Of a stretch of 64,000 nt of DNA, positions 10,601 through 18,248 are shown in pieces; within the stretch, counting starts at the first letter, position 1, and every line of letters begins with the position of its first letter. The DNA comes from Natribaculum breve (GTDB lineage Archaea > Halobacteriota > Halobacteria > Halobacteriales > Natrialbaceae). The notes beneath the pieces were generated by a model, which did not search any database, was not told the origin of the DNA, and saw only the letters and a list, made by a program, of their open reading frames with translations. Location of the stretch: the NCBI RefSeq assembly GCF_023008585.1, contig NZ_CP095391.1, forward strand, positions 558,001 through 622,000, in the 5' to 3' direction. The position numbers and the translations under genes were made by a program.

Positions 10601-12448
10601 AATGAGACGACCGGCCTCACCCTCGAAGGGACTGCTGGCGACGGTCAACCGGATTCGGGTCCAGTCGAGGGTGTATCGATCAGCCTCGATGCGGCGTTCA
10701 CGAACTACCAGAACGCGACGACCGCCACACTTAATAAATCCGAAGGGACGTGGACTGCGACAATCGATCCCACGGTGCTGCCAGATGAAGGTGAGTATCA
10801 CGTTTACGCTAAGGTGACCGATCGGGCAAAGAATCAAAATCAGGTGACGGCCAATGAATCGATCGAATACGACCGAACGGCCCCACAACTGAGCGCTGTC
10901 GTCACTGACTACAATGAAGAAGTGGACGAAGCGACCGTTGATATCCGTTCGGATGAACCACTTAATGACGACCCGACGATTGAGGTGGCCGAGCCTGATG
11001 GGGGCGAATTCATCCTCCAAAACTTGACCGAAAACACTGCCACAGAGTGGACCGGAACGTTCGACGTCACCGAGGGCGGAGCCTACAACCTGACCGCCTC
11101 TGGAACGGATCATGCAGGGAACTCGGAGACGGATACTGCAAGTACGATGATTGATCCCGACAGCCCGGTCGAGAATCAGACTGTGACCATCTACAACGAT
11201 CAGACGGGGACGTTCGTGAGGATCAATACTACGGAAGCGCAAGAAATCAGTGAGGCGTTCGTCACGCACTCCGAGACGCGGTCCTCACCATACCCGCTTG
11301 AGTCTGACATGCTGGGGGTCAAGTTCCTTACGGCGGAACTCAGTTCCGACCTTGACGACGCCGTAGCGAACGCGACAATCGGTATCCCGACAAACGAGGC
11401 CCAACTCCCCGAAGGTGTCGCCACCGACGACGATCGCGTCAGCCTGCAGTGGTACAACGAAAGTCAGACGCAGTGGGAGGAACGGAACCTGACTCTCCGA
11501 GACTACGATCCTGACGGGAACACGTCCTCAATCGAGGGCGAGTACTGGACCGCGACCGTCGACGAGTTCTCGACCTACGGTGTGACCGTCGTTGACGATA
11601 GGCCACCTGAACTCCTCAACGTTACGCCGGCGGACGGCGATGAGATCGATCACGATACCGACTCGATATCGATCAAATTCAACTACGATGATGACATCAC
11701 CGGCGTGAACGCTTCCTCAATCGACCTCTTAGTCGACGGCGACCGACTAACCGACAATGATTCGACCCAGATCACCTCAAGTACAACCACTCACGAGCTA
11801 TTCGCAGTCGAACCTGGCGAATCGTACGACGTTACCCTAGAAATCAGTGACGAGGCGGGCAACAAGGATGTCTTCGAGTCTGGGTTCGAGGTCGCAACTG
11901 ATGAGTCAGACAACGGCGGTGGTATCAGATTGCCCGCACCTAGTCCGGCCGGTTCGGATGCTCCGGACGATTCCGAACCGACCGCAGTGATCGCGAGCGA
12001 CCCCGATCCGGCGACGGTCGGTGAGGAGATCACCTTCTCAGCCACGGAATCGACCGCCAACGAAAGTAACATAATCTCCTACGAATGGGAGATCAACGAT
12101 AGAACGTTCGAAGGTGAGACCGTCACCACCTCGTTCACCCAGGCCGGAACCTACGACATCGAACTCACCGTGACTAACGATCTCCGTGAGGAAAACACCA
12201 CGACGTCGACGTTAACCGTCAAGGAAGAACAAGACCCAGTCGACGAGGACTCGGCTAATGAGGACCAGGCTGATGAAGACCTGACCGATGAAGATCCAGC
12301 CGATGAGGACCCGGTTGACGATGAGGACCCAGTTGACGATGAGGAACCGGTCGACGATGCCGACGACAGAATTCCCGGCTTCGGAATATCCGTCGCGCTC
12401 GTCGCCTTCCTCTTCATCACCCTGCTGACACTCTGGCGGGATGATTGA
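7697..12448 (+). CDS. Secreted subtilisin-like protease with PKD repeats and PGF-CTERM anchor
   Basis: A 1583-residue surface or exported S8 serine protease. It has a hydrophobic signal peptide (residues 1-28), an inhibitor-like propeptide (to about 165), then the catalytic domain with Asp200 (AVLDTG), His237 (HGHGT), oxyanion Asn330 (SSAGNSG) and Ser411 (GTSAAAPH). Three PKD-like domains follow (about 475-735), then Ig-like repeats, a PGF-pre-PGF-like domain (about 1155-1300) and a last PKD domain. After an acidic DEDPVDDE stalk comes an IPGF motif with one membrane helix and RDD, the archaeosortase sorting signal. Codon use across the catalytic domain is AT-richer than its neighbours. Two direct 155-bp MITEs bracket the gene, which suggests acquisition. 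Confidence 0.95.
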   Translation: MNAGRFFLLVTGLCLVVFGVGIVGPVAADDGGEYATNETGNAEVDPNVEIDSAVAAADGETTVIVRFENRSDQKVTTTAAENQVASMQSHADETQTAFERFADGNPHIEIERKFWITNAIVVTIDSDNVPLEQLGTVDNVKAIRENAEFELQSVRTVQENESNNPDYYHNHEWGLEHMGVFDHWEHFDTMGEGASVAVLDTGINESHPELEVTSGGWQEWDRYGSPISSEPWDQHGHGTQSSGVINAGKDDSGNHVGVAPAAELYHGKISTSDDGVAYSSQIIAGIEWATANDVDVVSLSYGSDDYRQVYVDTVQNANSAGTTVISSAGNSGEGTSSSPGNEYETTSIGASTESSEVASFSGGEIISTEEAWDNPPDYWPETIVVPDVVAPGSYTWTTTKDGGYGTYSGTSAAAPHAAGAAALLLSTTDVDIHPIDLRDLLQETAEDIGEDKNRQGEGRVNAFEATMVHSRETLEPEFTPGTANVSQQTLITVDVDHPIETYHWEIDGKTVASTDNPAVEHEFEELGTTTVNVTFEDVAGETIETASQIEVVDDIPPTTELKANRTENVEVGLNAVEFNASNSTDNHEIKRYEWSIDGEHLRTSNDSTITHTFGDTGNRTVTLTVVDESDNKNTTTVDINAVDTTDPTAALEAPDKSIIGTNVTLNASESTDNHEMAQYKWRFGDGTSENTTDPVTTHVFDEAGEYTPNLTVIDPFGNTDTMETSLAVRNPPSVRIKSPSNGTATAESNVTVEYELADTDLENATALEYRVTDTDAPDNEPIVDWTSGSFNATKPAQSFAVHTGDRADGNYTISVRLLNGGGDVLPYDTATDEIDLTIKATPPALDVDIRRTDQNYSSIGPKNPAIVNVTTTDHRHDSTTVTITDSNGGIVKEWDRSNETGDGETETIEWPNDDDSIASGEYEITVTATDDFGNENSTSTSMTVDNDDPTVAVDSVEGVDKYEDVVYINETTGLTLEGTAGDGQPDSGPVEGVSISLDAAFTNYQNATTATLNKSEGTWTATIDPTVLPDEGEYHVYAKVTDRAKNQNQVTANESIEYDRTAPQLSAVVTDYNEEVDEATVDIRSDEPLNDDPTIEVAEPDGGEFILQNLTENTATEWTGTFDVTEGGAYNLTASGTDHAGNSETDTASTMIDPDSPVENQTVTIYNDQTGTFVRINTTEAQEISEAFVTHSETRSSPYPLESDMLGVKFLTAELSSDLDDAVANATIGIPTNEAQLPEGVATDDDRVSLQWYNESQTQWEERNLTLRDYDPDGNTSSIEGEYWTATVDEFSTYGVTVVDDRPPELLNVTPADGDEIDHDTDSISIKFNYDDDITGVNASSIDLLVDGDRLTDNDSTQITSSTTTHELFAVEPGESYDVTLEISDEAGNKDVFESGFEVATDESDNGGGIRLPAPSPAGSDAPDDSEPTAVIASDPDPATVGEEITFSATESTANESNIISYEWEINDRTFEGETVTTSFTQAGTYDIELTVTNDLREENTTTSTLTVKEEQDPVDEDSANEDQADEDLTDEDPADEDPVDDEDPVDDEEPVDDADDRIPGFGISVALVAFLFITLLTLWRDD

Positions 12449-12482
12449 CGATCGGCACTAAACTCACACGCTTATTGACGAA

Positions 12483-12637
12483 ACGCTCTTGTGGCGGAGA
12501 GTGTTGATACAGTTTCCCGTCGTCGGCTCGAGTCAAGACTTGTCCGCCAGAGCCACTGAGATGCAAGTTCGGATCTATTGGACTCGCTGCAGAATCGCGG
12601 GACGGCTCCGCATCAACAATGTGCTACACAAGAGCGT
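12483..12637. mobile_element. 155-bp MITE-like element, copy 2
   Basis: Same length and, by reading, same sequence as 7043-7197, in the same orientation, with ends acgctcttgtg and cacaagagcgt. It lies 34 bases after the protease stop and cuts the 3' end of a gene fragment on the minus strand. Confidence 0.75.
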
Positions 12638-12783
12638 ATTCAGTAACTTGTGGTCAGTGGCGATGGGTTCGTTACCGTACCGTTGAACGTAATCGTACGC
12701 ATCGTGGACGTTTTTGGATTTAAACAACTCTATGTATTTCTCTCGCCAAGATGGTGAACCGAAAGCCGGCGTCAACTTCATAC
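12638..12783 (-). pseudogene. Truncated hypothetical gene cut by the 155-bp MITE
   Basis: The reverse strand reads MKLTPAFGSPSWREKYIELF...YGNEPIATDHKLL and then runs into the MITE, which supplies an artificial end. The sequence looks like real protein but the family is not recognised and the 3' part is not found elsewhere in the window. Confidence 0.45.
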
Positions 12784-12861
12784 ATGGTCCTGTAATCCAA
12801 TTGTGATATCCCCGCGGATAGTTCGAGATAAAAAGAAAATACAGGTAAAATGACAACTAAA

Positions 12862-13104
12862 TTACAGTATTTCGTCATTTTTGTACCACTGCCACAAGTC
12901 AAGCCCACACCAGCAGGTGTACAGTAGTGAGAGGGGAGCAACAAGGTAGAAAGGGTCCACACTGGCAATAATCAAATTTAACGAGTAGGTCCCCGGCTGG
13001 GCGTACAGAACAGTAGCAAGAAAGACAGCGATGCCAACGGTGACGTTGGACAGATGCCAGAGCCACCCGTCAGCGCGAACAATTGCATTCTCGGTAGCAT
13101 CCAT
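12862..13104 (-). CDS. Small membrane protein, unknown function
   Basis: 80 residues starting MDATENAIVRADGW with two hydrophobic segments (about 20-38 and 45-65) and a WQWYKNDEIL tail. The IS5 copy ends 43 bp upstream of the start, so the native promoter has probably been replaced. No family was recognised; the base composition is AT-richer than the chromosome norm. Confidence 0.5.
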   Translation of the reverse strand: MDATENAIVRADGWLWHLSNVTVGIAVFLATVLYAQPGTYSLNLIIASVDPFYLVAPLSLLYTCWCGLDLWQWYKNDEIL

Positions 13105-13147
13105 ATGGGTGCCTCCAATAGAATTCAAAATAAAACTGCTGTTGAGC

Positions 13148-14278
13148 TGCTCTGTTGCAGCGTCGAATAGCACCAGTTTCAGCCTTGTTCTCGGCTGATT
13201 TCCGTGAGGCTTGTGGGGAATTGGACGCCGTCTGTCGATATGAGGTCGAAAAGACCGATCATACGGCAGTGTAAGAATCTTGCCAAACAGCACGTCGATA
13301 ACCCTGACGAACCCGCTGCGCCGGATGGCGCCAGCGGGTTCGCCGAGTGGGCTCAGATCGCGTTTATCCTCTTGCATGCGGAACTCGACAAAAATTTCCG
13401 AGAGACTGAAGCATGGTTCAATGATTCCAGAGCCATCCGTGAAGAGCTCAACATCGACAAATCGCCGGATCACACCACGCTCTGTCGATGGGAGCAACAG
13501 GTCGACATGCGTGAGCTCCGCAGCCTGCTCCGCCGCAGTGCGGAGCAGGCTGGCTGGTCGGGAACAGCAGCAATCGACGCCAGTGGCTTCCAGCGAGATC
13601 AGACCAGCTATCATTACCGGAATCGTGCTGGCTTCTCGTTTCATAAGCTGAAGACGACGGTTTTGGTCGATACAGAGTCACTGGCGATCAAAGACGTTCA
13701 TTTCACGACGAAGCGCAAGTGGGACGGACACATCGGCTTGCAGGTCTATCGGCGCAACGCCGAAGACCTGCAAGAGTTCCTTGCAGATGCGAACTATTCG
13801 TGGTCAGATCTCAGAGAGGAGTGTCGCGCTGGCGCGACACGACCGCTAATCAAACACAAGGAGCACAATGCGCTGAAGAAAGCGCATAACGCTCGGATGG
13901 ACGAAGATCTGTACCATCAGCGGACACTGAGTGAGACTGCGTTCTCACTGCTGAAGGATGACGGTGAGAAGTTACGCTCTCGGAGCTGGCACGGCCAGTT
14001 CCGAGAGCTCACGCGCAAGTGTATCGTGCATAACCTATCGCAGGCGGCGAGTTAGGGCTCGCCGCCTGCTCTCTTTCTCTGGACGTATCCGCCAGAGACA
14101 TCGCCGTCATCCACGTACGGATTCTCACAAAGTGACCTAATTCTGATGGTTGCAGAATCAACGAACTGTACTCCTCCCACATCATCCAGATCTCAAAACC
14201 AGCAGTACAGGAGATCTAACGCCATTAATTTGGATGTCAAAATTCCAATACTGCCGCCGTCTTGCGTTCAACAGAGCA
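13148..14278 (+). mobile_element. IS5-type insertion sequence, copy 1 (1131 bp)
   Basis: Ends tgctctgttg and caacagagca form the terminal inverted repeats. The flanks carry an 8-bp target duplication TGTTGAGC (13140-13147 and 14279-14286). It encodes one transposase. A second copy, identical by translated product, lies inverted at 18249-19379. Confidence 0.93.
13240..14055 (+). CDS. IS5-family transposase
   Basis: A DDE transposase of about 271 residues. The frame also opens from GTG at 13204, but the ATG at 13240 matches the start of the related enzyme at 25893-26708. The catalytic core is visible as AAIDASGF (first Asp), the following VDTESL segment, and the C-terminal SETAFSLLKDDGEKLRSRSWHGQFREL region with the Glu. 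It carries no frameshift and is likely active. Confidence 0.92.
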   Translation: MRSKRPIIRQCKNLAKQHVDNPDEPAAPDGASGFAEWAQIAFILLHAELDKNFRETEAWFNDSRAIREELNIDKSPDHTTLCRWEQQVDMRELRSLLRRSAEQAGWSGTAAIDASGFQRDQTSYHYRNRAGFSFHKLKTTVLVDTESLAIKDVHFTTKRKWDGHIGLQVYRRNAEDLQEFLADANYSWSDLREECRAGATRPLIKHKEHNALKKAHNARMDEDLYHQRTLSETAFSLLKDDGEKLRSRSWHGQFRELTRKCIVHNLSQAAS

Positions 14279-14586
14279 TGTTGAGCGGAACGGATCTTCG
14301 AACGGGCGTTACAAATTGACATCGGTAAACTCGCAGTTCTCATCGGCCATATATTTCAAATAATATTATATATGAATATTATTGATTCAGAAGAGATACA
14401 TATACTCAAACTGATTGTTATGGCATTTTGGCTCCACCAGTCCTGCGACCATCTCATTCGGTTTGTTTCGGCCGGTTCAGCGTCCTTACAGCATTTACGC
14501 GTTCTGCGGACACAATCTTACGGCAAATCGAAATGCCGTAAGGCGTTCACGTCGTGTGGTTTTCCGAACTCAGGTGCGACCCTCAC

Positions 14587-14640
14587 GGCAAAAACCAACT
14601 AGTATAGAGGGGGGATTCCCCGTTGGTCGGGACAATTCGA
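14587..14640. ncRNA. Conserved small hairpin, copy 2 (strand unknown)
   Basis: Outer stem ACCAAC/GTTGGT (14594-14599 and 14622-14627), unpaired tagtatagagg, inner gggg-att-cccc hairpin. Compared with 4891-4940 the outer stem differs at one pair with both bases changed. Shared flanks are ggcaaaaacc before it and an acaat/gcaat-cgaga stretch after it. Confidence 0.5.
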
Positions 14641-14706
14641 GAAGGAGAATACTCTGTATAGTGATGTGTTTGACGCCGGGGGATGCAGAGCCAAATTCAT
14701 AACTGA

Positions 14707-14784
14707 TACTGCCGGACGTAAGTCGTGAAAGATTCTTGCCGTTCCGGGGTGGCGAGAATCTTCACACAGTTACGTCCGATAGTA
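14707..14784. mobile_element. 78-bp palindromic MITE, copy A
   Basis: Terminal repeats tactgccggacgtaa and ttacgtccgatagta, with an internal second inverted pair (gattctcgcc-type), so the whole unit can fold into one hairpin. It is flanked by TGA on both sides (14704-14706 and 14785-14787). Slightly diverged from the other three copies. Confidence 0.85.
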
Positions 14785-15123
14785 TGAGGAATAATGAGAG
14801 AGAACGCGAGTGGTGTCGAATGCGTGGCCCGTTACGACGCTAGTGGGAGTGGATTCTCGACGGAAGCGTTGCTCGTTCTCAAACGACCGAAATCAGCCGA
14901 TTCGATAGGCCACTTTCTATTCCGAATGTGAATCGAGCCGAAAAGCGAGAATCACGACCTCGCCACTGCACCAACGCAGGCAGCGGTCCAAGGCACGGTC
15001 ACGACGCGTGCACTACGCCGCGACCGCCGTTGGTTGCCGTGCCAGTGACGTCCTCGTTCTACCGACCGACTGTGGCCAGCAAGCTGCCAGAGCCGACGTC
15101 GAATCGCATTTCGTGATTTCTCA

Positions 15124-15201
15124 TACTGCCGGACGTAAGTCGTGAAAGATTCTCGCCGTCCCGGGGTGGCGAGAATCTTCACACAGTTACGTCCGATAGT
15201 A
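15124..15201. mobile_element. 78-bp palindromic MITE, copy B
   Basis: Same unit as copy A with TCA duplicated on both sides. The right-hand TCA is the stop codon (TGA) of the zinc-finger gene read on the minus strand, so the insertion kept that stop intact. The paralogous site at about 4553-4558 lacks the element. Confidence 0.88.
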
Positions 15202-15357
15202 TCAGTCAAACCACTCGAGGTAGTCGTCGCAACTCGTGCATCTCGCGCGAGTACACCACCGTTCTCCACGGTCGTGGTTGTCGGGTGGGAGTTGAGTGAC
15301 TCTGACTGATATTTCCCCGCATTCTGGGCATTGTGCAGGGATAACTCCCGCCGCCAT
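15202..15357 (-). CDS. Small CPxC zinc-finger protein (51 residues)
   Basis: Starts at ATG 15357 (MAAGVIPAQ) and contains CPEC at residues 10-13 and a second cluster CTRARCTSC, enough ligands for one zinc knuckle, then DDYLEWFD. Small two-knuckle zinc proteins of this kind are common in haloarchaea and usually of unknown or regulatory role. The frame is open further upstream to a TTG, but the ATG fits the family's short size. A decayed copy lies at 4556. Confidence 0.65.
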   Translation of the reverse strand: MAAGVIPAQCPECGEISVRVTQLPPDNHDRGERWCTRARCTSCDDYLEWFD

Positions 15358-15414
15358 ACCAGCGAATTCAAGATTCAGTTGTATATAATTAATTCCGTTT
15401 TCCAATTATATACT

Positions 15415-15632
15415 GTCTGACAAGGTGAATGCCACGGGATCGTTCGGAAATCGTCGAGCCTCGTGATCACGGGAATCGAAGATTCTCGACTGGCGTGATT
15501 TGAAGCCAGTGGCGTCGATCGCTTGTACCGTCTCGAGGTCGTGGCGTGTGACGGATGACGGCTGGCGGACACACTGGATCCCCGTTTCGAACTCCCGCTG
15601 TTTCGTACAGACAGGTGAAAGTCCGCCAGCTG
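15415..15632 (-). pseudogene. Decayed IS5-type transposase fragment
   Basis: The reverse strand encodes VQAIDATGF followed by an SRDH-containing stretch in a broken frame, matching the first-Asp region (AAIDASGF) of the intact IS5 transposases here. No ends were identified. Confidence 0.4.
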
Positions 15633-15633
15633 G

Positions 15634-16107
15634 TCAGCTTCGGAGAACGGAAACGATCGTGCCGAGTACGAGGATAGCACCGAGCCCGATGATGTACAGC
15701 GGTTTGTTGCTGCTCTCGTATTTGAGAAACGCATTTTCAGGCGAATCTGATGGCACGTAGGCCGTCACGGTGGCTCCCGGCTCGTACCCCTCTAACTGCG
15801 CTCTGGCGTCTTCTTTGGTCCCGAATTCGTGCAACACGTCTCCTGGATACACGTGTGAGGACGTATAGGTCTCTCCCTCGTAGGTGTAGTTGAACGTCGC
15901 TTGCGGACTGTAGTCGTCCGTTCCCCGTCGTGCGTCGTGGCGTTCGATCGAGGTCGAGACGATCGTCGCATCGACCGTCTCTGTGGAGTCCAACGCCGCA
16001 GATTGGGCCGAATAACTGTAGCCACCGTACCCGATCGCTCCAAGCCCCACGATCAACGTGAGTGCGATCTGGAGCGCTCCGGACGGGCCGTTGAAATTGA
16101 ATTCCAT
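15634..16107 (-). CDS. DUF3592-type membrane protein
   Basis: 157 residues from ATG 16107 (MEFNFNG). There is a membrane helix at about 13-32, an extracytoplasmic beta-rich domain with FNYTYEGETYTSS and a VTAYVPSDSPENAFL motif typical of DUF3592, and a second helix at the C-terminus. Function unknown. The alternative upstream start would add 23 non-family residues. Confidence 0.75.
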   Translation of the reverse strand: MEFNFNGPSGALQIALTLIVGLGAIGYGGYSYSAQSAALDSTETVDATIVSTSIERHDARRGTDDYSPQATFNYTYEGETYTSSHVYPGDVLHEFGTKEDARAQLEGYEPGATVTAYVPSDSPENAFLKYESSNKPLYIIGLGAILVLGTIVSVLRS

Positions 16108-16423
16108 AGCTGAGTGCAAAAGTGGGAGAACAATAAAGGCCGAGTCGCTGTTTCTCGCTCTGTAACAGCCACCCAACAGACGTTCTGCTGGGGAATGATG
16201 GTTTTCTTGAACCCATTGGATGTTGGCATAGCGACGAGTTCTCCTTCCGACCGATGTGCGTGAATCCAGTCGAAAACTGGCCGTTCAGCAAATCGCAAGA
16301 CAGAACACGGATTTCGACAGAACCTTTTGCGACAGTTCTATCGAAATGGCAGCGTCAGCCGCTGAGAAAGCTTAAATCTGGTTTTGATACTACGATTGAT
16401 CTAATACGCGACGACGGCAATTT

Positions 16424-17242
16424 GTGGATACGATGGTCACCGTTTCCGCCTTCAAAGACGGATTCACTGCCCTCCGAGCGAATCCGATCCTGCTCGTCGC
16501 TGGCTTTCTCTTCGGGGTCGGAAGCCAACTGCAATACGTAGATCGCCTGATCGAATCACCATTGCTGTCAGCAGGTGTCTTACTCGCGTGGTTGGTTGTT
16601 TTCCCGTTCGTTCTCGGCGGCTTCATCGGAACCGCTCAGGCCGCAATCGAAGGCACAGGCGCATCGCTCACCCAGTTTTTTACTGCAGCGCGGACACATT
16701 ACCTCCCACTTCTCCTTGGAACTGTGTTGTTCGTGCTTATCGTCCTTGGAGTCGCTATGGGACTCGGCGCCATTGGGTTCGTCCTCGGAGTCGGATCGAT
16801 ATTGCTCGCCGCGATTAACGAGATGGCTGCCTTCGCCGCGGGCGTCGGTTCTATACTCGTTTGGCTGCTGTCTATCCTCATCGTCATTATGTTCGTGCAG
16901 TTTTACGACACTGCGATCGTCATCGAAAACGAGAGTGTTACTGGTTCGTTCCGGAGAAGTATTGCCCTCGTCCGCTCGAATCTCAAAAGCGTCGCCGGGT
17001 TCTCGCTGGTCTGGATCCTTCTGCTGAACGCCTTCTTCATACCCGAGTACCTCCTCCAGGTGACGCTGACGGACACTGGACCGACTGACGTATTCCCGAT
17101 CGACCTCGGAATTCCGATCGCTGTCCTCCTCCCGATCGGGATCGGTCTTTACGCGGTCGGCTTCGCGTACCTCTATACGGTGTACACGGCCTACTACCTG
17201 CGATTGATCGCTGCTTCACCTGCCACCTCGGGGGCAGTATGA
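16424..17242 (+). CDS. Polytopic membrane protein, module copy A (intact)
   Basis: 272 residues with about six hydrophobic segments and no catalytic motif. It opens MVTVSAFKDGFTALRANPIL and contains the conserved MFVQFYDTAIVIENESVTGSFRRSI segment. It is the first gene of a three-gene module repeated in inverted orientation at 21519-24793, where its partner is broken by an IS and a MITE. The promoter element cttaaatctggttttgatac (about 16371) is kept in both copies. The family resembles haloarchaeal DUF7847-type proteins; function unknown. Confidence 0.8.
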   Translation: MDTMVTVSAFKDGFTALRANPILLVAGFLFGVGSQLQYVDRLIESPLLSAGVLLAWLVVFPFVLGGFIGTAQAAIEGTGASLTQFFTAARTHYLPLLLGTVLFVLIVLGVAMGLGAIGFVLGVGSILLAAINEMAAFAAGVGSILVWLLSILIVIMFVQFYDTAIVIENESVTGSFRRSIALVRSNLKSVAGFSLVWILLLNAFFIPEYLLQVTLTDTGPTDVFPIDLGIPIAVLLPIGIGLYAVGFAYLYTVYTAYYLRLIAASPATSGAV

Positions 17243-17341
17243 ACACCCACCAACAACTACATATTACGGTCTCGAACAGCCACTGATCGGATCGGATCGG
17301 ATCGGATCCCTGCGACCGCCATTCACAGAATCCCCGTAACT

Positions 17342-17794
17342 ATGACACGGTTCTTTCCGACACAAACTGACGCCGCCGTCGAACGAAGCGATTCCCCAGC
17401 CGTACTGAGCCTCGACGACGACGCGACGCGAGAGGTGATCGAAGCGTTATCCTCTGAAACCGCCTACGAGATCTTCCGGCTGCTCAACGAGACGCCGGCG
17501 ACACCGGCGCGGATCGCTGAGCAACTCGACCAGAGCGTTCAAAACATTCACTATCACCTGACGAACCTCGAATCGGCCGGGGTAATCGAAGTCACTGACA
17601 CCTGCTATTCGGAGAAAGGCCGGGAGATGAGTGTGTACGTCGTTTCTGAAGATCCGACACTGCTCTTTCTCGGTACCGAAGACGATCGGCCGAGTCTCAA
17701 ACGCGCGTTCAAATCCTTCGCCTCGCTGCTCGGTCCGCCATCGATCCTGCTTGCAGTCGGTGAATCCATCTCACAGTTCGTGACTGCTGAATGA
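17342..17794 (+). CDS. ArsR-like winged-helix regulator, module copy A
   Basis: 150 residues. The HTH runs from about residue 35 to 90, with TPARIAEQLDQSVQNIHYHL as the recognition region and an ESAGVIEVTDTCYSEKGREMSVYVV wing. About 88% identical to the copy at 22421-22873. Its stop overlaps the start of the next membrane gene (ATGA), so the two are coupled. It probably controls the module. Directly upstream lies a run of GATCG repeats at 17285-17304. Confidence 0.85.
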   Translation: MTRFFPTQTDAAVERSDSPAVLSLDDDATREVIEALSSETAYEIFRLLNETPATPARIAEQLDQSVQNIHYHLTNLESAGVIEVTDTCYSEKGREMSVYVVSEDPTLLFLGTEDDRPSLKRAFKSFASLLGPPSILLAVGESISQFVTAE

Positions 17795-18248
17795 GCGAAC
17801 GCACCGACGCACCGATCCGAAGTATTTCTACCAGTTGATACAGTCACGTGTGGCATGGCGCCAACGATCAAGGAACGAGACGATGTCGACGGGTGTGGGT
17901 GTCTCGAATGCCGAAACATCGAGACGACTACCACCAATCGGACCGTCCTCGATGCGTTGGTCTGGTCCGTTCGACTGTTGCGATCCTCCCCGTCGGTGGT
18001 CGCCTTCGCCGGCGTGATCGTCCTCGTCAACCGGCTTCTCGAGACGGACAGTATCGACGTGCTCCCGCTGCCCGTAATCGACGTGCTCGAGGCCTTGACA
18101 GCGTTCGCGTTCATCTTCTTGATTCGAGCCTACGTGGGAACGATTGTCGCCGGAGAACTGACTGGTGACCCCGTCACGATACGCGCGGGACTGCATCGAA
18201 GTATTGCTCGGATACCGGCGGTAGTTGGCGGCGTCTTTCTACTCGTAG

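Larger units (their letters stand above)
14279..14944. other. AT-rich segment between the IS5 copy and the zinc-finger locus
   Basis: Holds a strongly AT-rich patch near 14350-14410, the conserved hairpin (copy 2) and one 78-bp MITE. No gene was recognised. Confidence 0.5.
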
